22,520 nt of DNA from an uncultured Bacteroidales bacterium (GTDB lineage: Bacteria; Bacteroidota; Bacteroidia; Bacteroidales; WCHB1-69). Shown piece after piece: positions 7,766-13,900 of the stretch. The notes beneath the pieces were generated by a model. It saw only the letters and a list, made by a program, of their open reading frames with translations. It searched no databases and had not been told where the DNA came from. Numbering within the stretch: the stretch's first letter is position 1; each line of letters starts with the position of its first letter. A program made the position numbers and the translations under genes. Where the stretch lies: the NCBI GenBank assembly GCA_937949745.1, contig CALECM010000003.1, positions 1 through 22,520 on the forward strand, written 5' to 3'.

Positions 7766-9502
7766 ATGGCTATTCTTTCTGTGCAGGATTTTTCATTGGA
7801 GTTAAAACAGGACTCGGCATGGAAACCTATCCTGCACCATATTTCTTTCGACCTTGCTCACGGGGAGACTATTGGTATTGTGGGAGAATCAGGTTCCGGA
7901 AAATCCGTAACGGCTTTATCCGTGATGCGGCTCCTCGATCCCGCGATATCCGGTATCAGATCGGGAAATATTATTTTTAGGGAAGAAGATAGCGGACAGG
8001 AGATCGATCTAACTAAAATCCCGGAAAAAAAATTACAGGAAATACGGGGGAATAAAATCGCCATGATATTTCAGGAGCCCATGACCTCTTTAAATCCTGT
8101 GATCAAATGTGGAAAACAGGTGGAAGAAGCTATCCTGCTTCACGAAAAAACAGGAAAGAAGGCTGTCAGGGAAAAGGTAATAGATCTTTTCAACGAAGTG
8201 ATGCTTCCGCGTCCGGAAAAAATATTCGACTCTTATCCCCATGAACTGTCGGGAGGACAAAAACAGCGGGTCATGATCGCCATGGCGATGAGCTGTAATC
8301 CGTCCGTCCTGATCGCCGATGAACCTACTACCGCTCTGGATGTGACGGTACAAAAAGGCATTCTGGAGCTTATCAGGAAATTGCAGGAGAAACACGGCAT
8401 GAGCGTTATTTTCATCACGCACGATCTTGGCGTGGTAGCGGAGATTGCCGACCGGGTTATCGTGCTTTTCAAAGGTGAAATTGTGGAATGCGGTGAGATC
8501 CGGGAAATTTTCAGTAATCCGCAACATCCTTACACCAAAGGATTGCTCGCCTGTCGTCCGCCGTTAGATTGCCGTTTAAGGGTGTTGCCCACCGTGGAAG
8601 ATTTCCTTAACTCATATAATCAGGATAAGGAACTCGATATAAGGAAAGAGTGGAGGAAACTGGAAGTGCCTCTTTCCGAACGGGAAGAAAACCACCGGAA
8701 ACTTTATAGCCGGGAGCCGTTTTTAAGGATCGAAAACCTTTCGAAAAAATATCCGGTAAGAAAAAAGAAATTGCTGGAGAATAAGGAATATGTACACGCT
8801 CTCCGGGAAGTAAGCCTGGAAGTTTATGAAGGAGAAACCCTGGGATTGGTCGGGGAATCCGGTTGCGGAAAAACCACGTTGGGACGTTCCATGATCCGGC
8901 TCATCGAGCCTTCGGCCGGGGAAGTATATTATAAAGGACAGAATCTGTTGCAGCTTTCGCCGAAAGAAATGAGGAAACAAAGGAAAGAGATCCAAATCAT
9001 TTTGCAGGATCCTTATTCCTCACTGAATCAAAGAATCACGATTGGATCGGCTTTGATAGAACCTATGAGGGTGCATCATATTCTTTCCAATGACCGGGAA
9101 CGTAAAAAAAGAGCGATCGAACTCTTGGAACGGGTAAGTTTGAATGAAAGTCATTTTTACCGGTATCCCCATGAGTTTTCGGGAGGACAGCGGCAACGTA
9201 TATCCATCGCACGGGCCTTAACCGTTAGTCCGCGTTTCATCATTTGCGACGAATCGGTTTCGGCGCTGGATGTCTCGGTCCAGGCACAGGTATTGAACCT
9301 GTTAAACGAACTTAAAAAAGAATATCATTTCACTTATATTTTCATTTCCCATGATCTTTCCGTCGTAAAATTTATGTCCGACCGGATGGCCGTGATGCAA
9401 AACGGCAGGATTGTGGAACTGAATGATGCAGATGAAATTTATTTTAATCCTCAAACGGATTATACCAAAAAACTGATCGCAGCAATCCCTGCGGGAAAAT
9501 AA
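7766..9502 (+). CDS. Peptide-type ABC transporter, two fused ATPase domains (YejF/DppDF-like)
   Basis: Cytoplasmic ATPase that powers uptake of peptides or similar solutes. The 578 residues hold two complete nucleotide-binding domains. The first has Walker A GESGSGKS (about 40-47), Q-loop QEPMTSLNP, signature LSGGQ (161-165), Walker B VLIADEP and switch His219. The second has Walker A GESGCGKT (363-370), QDPYSSLNQ, FSGGQ (about 471-475) and FIICDES in the Walker B position. After the first domain, NPQHPYTKGLL marks the oligopeptide/dipeptide-transporter C-terminal extension. Fused DppD-DppF proteins such as YejF normally sit with two permeases and a binding protein; none is here. A DoxX-like gene follows after 11 bases. 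Substrate not predictable. Confidence 0.93.
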   Translation: MAILSVQDFSLELKQDSAWKPILHHISFDLAHGETIGIVGESGSGKSVTALSVMRLLDPAISGIRSGNIIFREEDSGQEIDLTKIPEKKLQEIRGNKIAMIFQEPMTSLNPVIKCGKQVEEAILLHEKTGKKAVREKVIDLFNEVMLPRPEKIFDSYPHELSGGQKQRVMIAMAMSCNPSVLIADEPTTALDVTVQKGILELIRKLQEKHGMSVIFITHDLGVVAEIADRVIVLFKGEIVECGEIREIFSNPQHPYTKGLLACRPPLDCRLRVLPTVEDFLNSYNQDKELDIRKEWRKLEVPLSEREENHRKLYSREPFLRIENLSKKYPVRKKKLLENKEYVHALREVSLEVYEGETLGLVGESGCGKTTLGRSMIRLIEPSAGEVYYKGQNLLQLSPKEMRKQRKEIQIILQDPYSSLNQRITIGSALIEPMRVHHILSNDRERKKRAIELLERVSLNESHFYRYPHEFSGGQRQRISIARALTVSPRFIICDESVSALDVSVQAQVLNLLNELKKEYHFTYIFISHDLSVVKFMSDRMAVMQNGRIVELNDADEIYFNPQTDYTKKLIAAIPAGK

Positions 9503-9513
9503 AATCATTACCT

Positions 9514-10461
9514 ATGGAACAAATTGTATCCTCATCCAAAAAAGCCATGACCACCAAAGAAATAGTAAAACTGATCCTTCGTATTCTCGTTGGGGTAATG
9601 TTCATTACGACGGCGATCATGAAACTGTTCTCCCTCGATGAATTCGAACTGTATATATACAGCTTCGAGATATTGAATTTTGTGACGGTAACCATATTCG
9701 CCCGGCTCCTGATCGCCTTTGAATTTTTGATCGGTGTATTCCTGATCGCCAAAATACAATATAAATATACATGGTGGCTCACGATGCTGACCATGATAGG
9801 ATTTACGCTTTTCCTGATCTACGCTGCTATTTTCAGGAATGATTCCAATTGCCATTGCTTCGGGGATTTCATCGAACTCAATCCGGTAAGTTCCATCATC
9901 AAAAACCTGATTACGATAGGGATCTTATTGTTGATCAAAAATGAGGAAGATTATCAATTCCGGTTTAAAAAATGGGTCGCAGGTATCGCGGTTGCGATAG
10001 CGGTTATCGTGCCGTTTGTTGTGTTCCCTATGGATGCCGTATATAATAAATTTATAGGAAGCAATAAAGAGATCAATATTTCCGCTTTCGGGAAAATGAT
10101 GCAGGATACTGCCATACAGCGTCCCGATATAGAACAGGGTAATTATTTCATGGCTTTCTATTTACCCGGTTGTCAATATTGCAAATTAAGTATCAAGAAA
10201 ATACATTCCATTGCCGAAAGAAATGATCTGGATATAAATAGGATAAAAATAATGATCAGTGGGGATGAAGAGCATCTCCGGTTATTTAAGGAAGAGTCTC
10301 AAACGGAAGATTATCCCTATTACATTATTTCGCCTTTTGCCTCAATGGATATTGTTTACGGACAATTTCCCACCTTCGTATATATATCCGATGGGGAAGT
10401 GATTAAAGCCACCGATTTCAGAGGGATCGACGAAAACGAACTGGTGGAATTTCTCCAATAA
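9514..10461 (+). CDS. DoxX/MauE-like membrane protein with C-terminal thioredoxin-like domain
   Basis: Length 315 residues. The N-terminal half has about five hydrophobic helices (roughly 16-38, 55-80, 88-107, 125-141, 153-172) arranged like DoxX/MauE. The loop sequence SNCHCFGDF (Cys113, Cys115) resembles the CxCFG loop of MauE-type redox proteins. The C-terminal half (about 185-315) looks like a thioredoxin fold: CQYC at 220-223 after a hydrophobic strand, and a cis-proline-like FPTFVY at 285-290. The protein is probably a membrane thiol-disulfide exchanger with its soluble domain in the periplasm. That role is inferred. It follows the ABC ATPase gene by 11 bases and probably shares its transcript. 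The ATG at 9514 is used; an ATG at 9547 is an alternative. Confidence 0.8.
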   Translation: MEQIVSSSKKAMTTKEIVKLILRILVGVMFITTAIMKLFSLDEFELYIYSFEILNFVTVTIFARLLIAFEFLIGVFLIAKIQYKYTWWLTMLTMIGFTLFLIYAAIFRNDSNCHCFGDFIELNPVSSIIKNLITIGILLLIKNEEDYQFRFKKWVAGIAVAIAVIVPFVVFPMDAVYNKFIGSNKEINISAFGKMMQDTAIQRPDIEQGNYFMAFYLPGCQYCKLSIKKIHSIAERNDLDINRIKIMISGDEEHLRLFKEESQTEDYPYYIISPFASMDIVYGQFPTFVYISDGEVIKATDFRGIDENELVEFLQ

Positions 10462-10476
10462 GGACCATCCCCGGAA

Positions 10477-10504
10477 TGTCATGTTGAGCGATAGCGAAAT
10501 ATCT
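10477..10504. repeat. Short dispersed repeat, copy 2
   Basis: Related to 157-185. It begins TGTCAT, ends ATCT, and has core GAGCGATAGCGA. The flanks ATGTT (10481-10485) and AATAT (10498-10502) differ from copy 1 but can still pair through one G-U wobble. It starts 16 bases after the stop of the DoxX-like gene and is followed by CTTTTATTT, so it may act as that gene's terminator. The rest of this gap (10505-10571), between two convergent genes, shows nothing I can name. Confidence 0.6.
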
Positions 10505-10571
10505 TTTATTTGAGGAATTTGTTCTCGGTTCGCTGCGATTATTTTATAGGGCTCGGATTCAGCTTAAAATA

Positions 10572-10736
10572 TTACTGACAAACGTATGCCCCGCTGCTGT
10601 AATCTCCGCAATTTTCGTTAGGGTTGATCTCAATTTCATTCGGTGTTTCCCCGGGCGCGGTGCAGGTACAATACTTTTCACAACCGGATATGGATACGGC
10701 CAATACAAAGAACAGGGCTGCTAATATCTTTTTCAT
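10572..10736 (-). CDS. Small cysteine-rich lipoprotein (54 residues)
   Basis: A complete reading frame from ATG (10734-10736) to TAA (10572-10574). Residues 1-18 form a lipoprotein signal peptide (MKK, hydrophobic core, then lipobox ISGC). Lipid attachment is predicted at Cys19. The mature 36 residues carry four more cysteines: CTC at 23-25, Cys43 and Cys53, near the C-terminal end CQ. That could give two disulfides. The lipobox gives no Asp at +2 (Glu20 instead), so the destination membrane is not certain. It has its own -7 element 22 bases upstream. I do not recognise the family. The signal peptide, promoter and in-frame stop together support a real gene rather than chance. Confidence 0.78.
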   Translation of the reverse strand: MKKILAALFFVLAVSISGCEKYCTCTAPGETPNEIEINPNENCGDYSSGAYVCQ

Positions 10737-10758
10737 GATTTTATTTATTTTGATATGG

Positions 10759-10766
10759 CAAAGATA
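10759..10766 (-). promoter_or_regulatory. -7 element of the small lipoprotein gene
   Basis: Reads TATCTTTG then C on the minus strand, 22 bases before the ATG at 10736. It is part of a divergent pair with the promoter at 10794-10823. This element is strong support for the small gene being expressed. Confidence 0.6.
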
Positions 10767-10793
10767 TAAAAATGCAAATTATGGACGAAAATA

Positions 10794-10823
10794 TTGTTCT
10801 TTAAAATAAAAATGTTAACTTTG
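10794..10823 (+). promoter_or_regulatory. Promoter of the giant repeat protein gene
   Basis: TTG at 10794-10796 is separated by 19 bases from TAACTTTG at 10816-10823, fitting the Bacteroidota -33/-7 consensus including spacing. The predicted start near 10829 leaves a leader of about 110 bases before the ATG at 10940. The leader (10824-10939) is AT-rich with no strong hairpin or open frame of note, so any control element in it is not visible to me. Confidence 0.7.
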
Positions 10824-10939
10824 TAATCTGAAAGTAGCTGAGGGGTGAGTAGGAAATATTTAAATGCAAATTTAAACTTCATTATTTGATATTACTGATA
10901 TTATTGTCATACACTTTTATTTAACCAAATCCTATTATT

Positions 10940-13900
10940 ATGAAAAAATTAACACTTATTGTTTTGTGTTTGACGGGACTTCTCCTAAGTATTCAGGCCG
11001 GTCCCGCAAATCCAAAGAAGATCGTGCCTTACGGCAATGAGGAAAGTAAGGCGGTTATCCGTTTACAGGAAGATTGCTCACCCATCACGGAGTTGCCGTG
11101 GGTCCAAAACTTCGACGAAGATGTGGCGAAAACCATTCCCGAATGCATGTACCGGCCATCTCCTAATGGTATATCGGCCACTGACACTTTTCCGTCCATA
11201 ATCAGTAGTACTTCAAATGCTTATAGCCAGCCGAACTCATTAAAATTTAATTCAAATCTGATCACATTTGTTGTTACGCCGCAATTTGCCTATGATGTTA
11301 CTGATCTGGAGATTTCTTTCAGGCTAAAAAAAGATAATAATAATAATACTCAAGGGAAAATTGTTTTAGGTGTATTTACAGATCCAACAGATACTAATAC
11401 TTTTACACCTCTTCATACTATAGAACCCTCTGATAGAGAATGGCATTTATACGAATTGGATTTCCGGGAATATGAAGGTGATGGCCGTTATATCGGTTTC
11501 AAACATCATTCTCGTTATGATAATCGCTATTATTTTCTAGACGACATTATTATTAAAGCTTATTCACCATGCAAAAGACCTACCCAATTAGCCATGGTAA
11601 GTTCCGGTCCCACGGAAGCTTCACTAAGCTGGGTGGAAAACGGGGCGGCTATAAGCTGGGATATCGAATATGACACGGCCGGTTTTACTTTAGGCGAAGG
11701 CCGTTTCGACGCATCGACGCATGACGGGCCTTATATTACATTGAACCAAAATTTACTACCGGATACCCGTTATGATTTTTATGTTCGCTCTAATTGTGGC
11801 ACTGAATATGGCGAATGGTCTTTTGCAGGCCATTTTATGACAACGCAGATTCCGGCTACTACTCCCTATTTATCTGATTTTGAAGATGACAATGAAAATT
11901 TAGCATGGGGATTTGCCAATTCAGGGAAAAATGACTGGTATATCGGATACGCGGTTAATAATACGGAAGGCGGAGCCCAAAGCCTCTATATTTCAAAGGA
12001 TGGTGAAAATCATCAATACAACAGTTCCACCAGTGTTTCCTGGGCTTACCGGGATATTTACTTTGCACCGGCCCGTGAATATGAAATAAGTTTTGACTGG
12101 AAGGTGAAGGGCGATTATGATTATTTTTATTCGGACTATATGCGGATACTTATTGGGGATCCGGTTCCGGTTTTCGGAGGTACCTCTTCTTCGGGTATTC
12201 AAATTCCGACTGGTGCCACTTTCCTCGATGGAAACAATGATAATTACTTTGTAGCTAAAACCGCATGGACGACTTACCGGAGAGTTTTGGACGAATCATA
12301 TTCCGGAAAAACCAAAAGAATTTATTTCTTATGGGTAAACAGTGGCGGTGGTGTACATAATCCCCCGGCGGTAATTGATAATCTTGTTATTAATTCCGTG
12401 ATGTGTTATCCTCCCACAGCCTCTGTAGACGGCTCAACTCCCAATACGATCTCTGTTTCCTGGGAACCGGAAAATGAAAATGATTCCTGGTGGGAAGTAG
12501 CCTGTGTACCTGCAGGAGCAGCCATAGACCCGGAAAATGTTACACAGACGGATTTACTTTCCCATACATTTACCGGACTAAATTCCGGATCTTTATATGA
12601 TATATATATACGTACTTTATGTATCGATGATTCCTACAGCGAGTGGTCCGCAAAAACTACATCCAATACCGGATGTGAAGCCGTGAGTATTCCCTGGACT
12701 GAGAATTTTGATGGGCTTACAGGCACAAAGCAACTTCCGGTATGTATGACAAAACATAATCCTTATAATGGATATCCCGCTTCATCGACAAATTCTCATT
12801 CCGGACAGTATTCTTTAAATTTCATTGCTAATACAATCACATATGCTGTGACTCCGGAATTCGAATTACCGGTAAAAGACCTGCAAATATCATTTTGGTT
12901 AAAAAGATATGGTGGGAGCTCTGGAACTTTCACCGTTGGGGTCATGACCGATCCAAATGATATTAATACTTTTACGCCTATTCATGTGATAACGCCTTTA
13001 GATAATGACTGGAATTACTATGATTTCAATTTTTCTTCATATACCGGTCCTGGTCACTACATCGCTTTCAAGCAGGAAGCCGAGATAGCCAATCGTGATT
13101 ACTGGTTAGACGATATCGAAGTTAATGAATACAGTGTTTGTCCGCGTCCCAGTCACCTCACGGTTAATGAAATCGGTTACCAGGAAGTAAACGTAAGCTG
13201 GAATGGGAACGGAAATTCCGGATCCTGGACAGTGGTATACGGTGAACCGGGATTTAATCCGGATGAAGCTGCAGATTATTTTACGGCACAGGATACATTC
13301 CTAACTTTATCATCACTGACAGCCGGTACCGTGTATGAATTTTACGTGAGAGCTGATTGCGATGAGGGAACCGGTATATGGTCGCCGAAAGGCACATTTA
13401 CGACGAACCTTGTTCCTTTCGTAGTACCTTTTATCTGTGATTTTGAAGATCCGGCGCAAAACGATAACTGGGGATTCGGTAATTCCGGAATAAATGACTG
13501 GTATATCGGCGACCTGGCCAATAATACCGAGGGCGGGGTCAATGCCTTGTATGTTTCCAAAGACGGATTGGTACACAGGTACGATTCGCTCCGTTCATGT
13601 CATTCATGGGCTTATTGTGATGTCTATTTTACACCGGGCGAAGAATTCCAGTTAAGTTTCGACTGGATGGGTCGTGGTGAATATAGTTACGGAACGCCTT
13701 CGGGTCCGTGGGATTATATGAATATCATTATCGGAGATCCTGTAAGCGTAACCGGATCATCCAATAATTATTTTGATTTTCCAGCCGGTGAGATCTTAAG
13801 TGTAAACAGTACGACCGACTATTTCCTGGGACAGGAAGAATGGACCCGCTATTCCACTATTTTAAGCGGGAATTATTCAGACCAGACGAAGAGAATCTAT

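Noticed and set aside
8090..8527. 145-codon minus-strand frame inside the ABC ATPase gene
   Set aside because: Antisense to the first ATPase domain with all its motifs; no promoter or known domain.
10624..10809. 61-codon plus-strand frame between 10624 and 10809
   Set aside because: It overlaps the minus-strand lipoprotein, which has a signal peptide, lipobox and promoter. The plus-strand frame has none of these.
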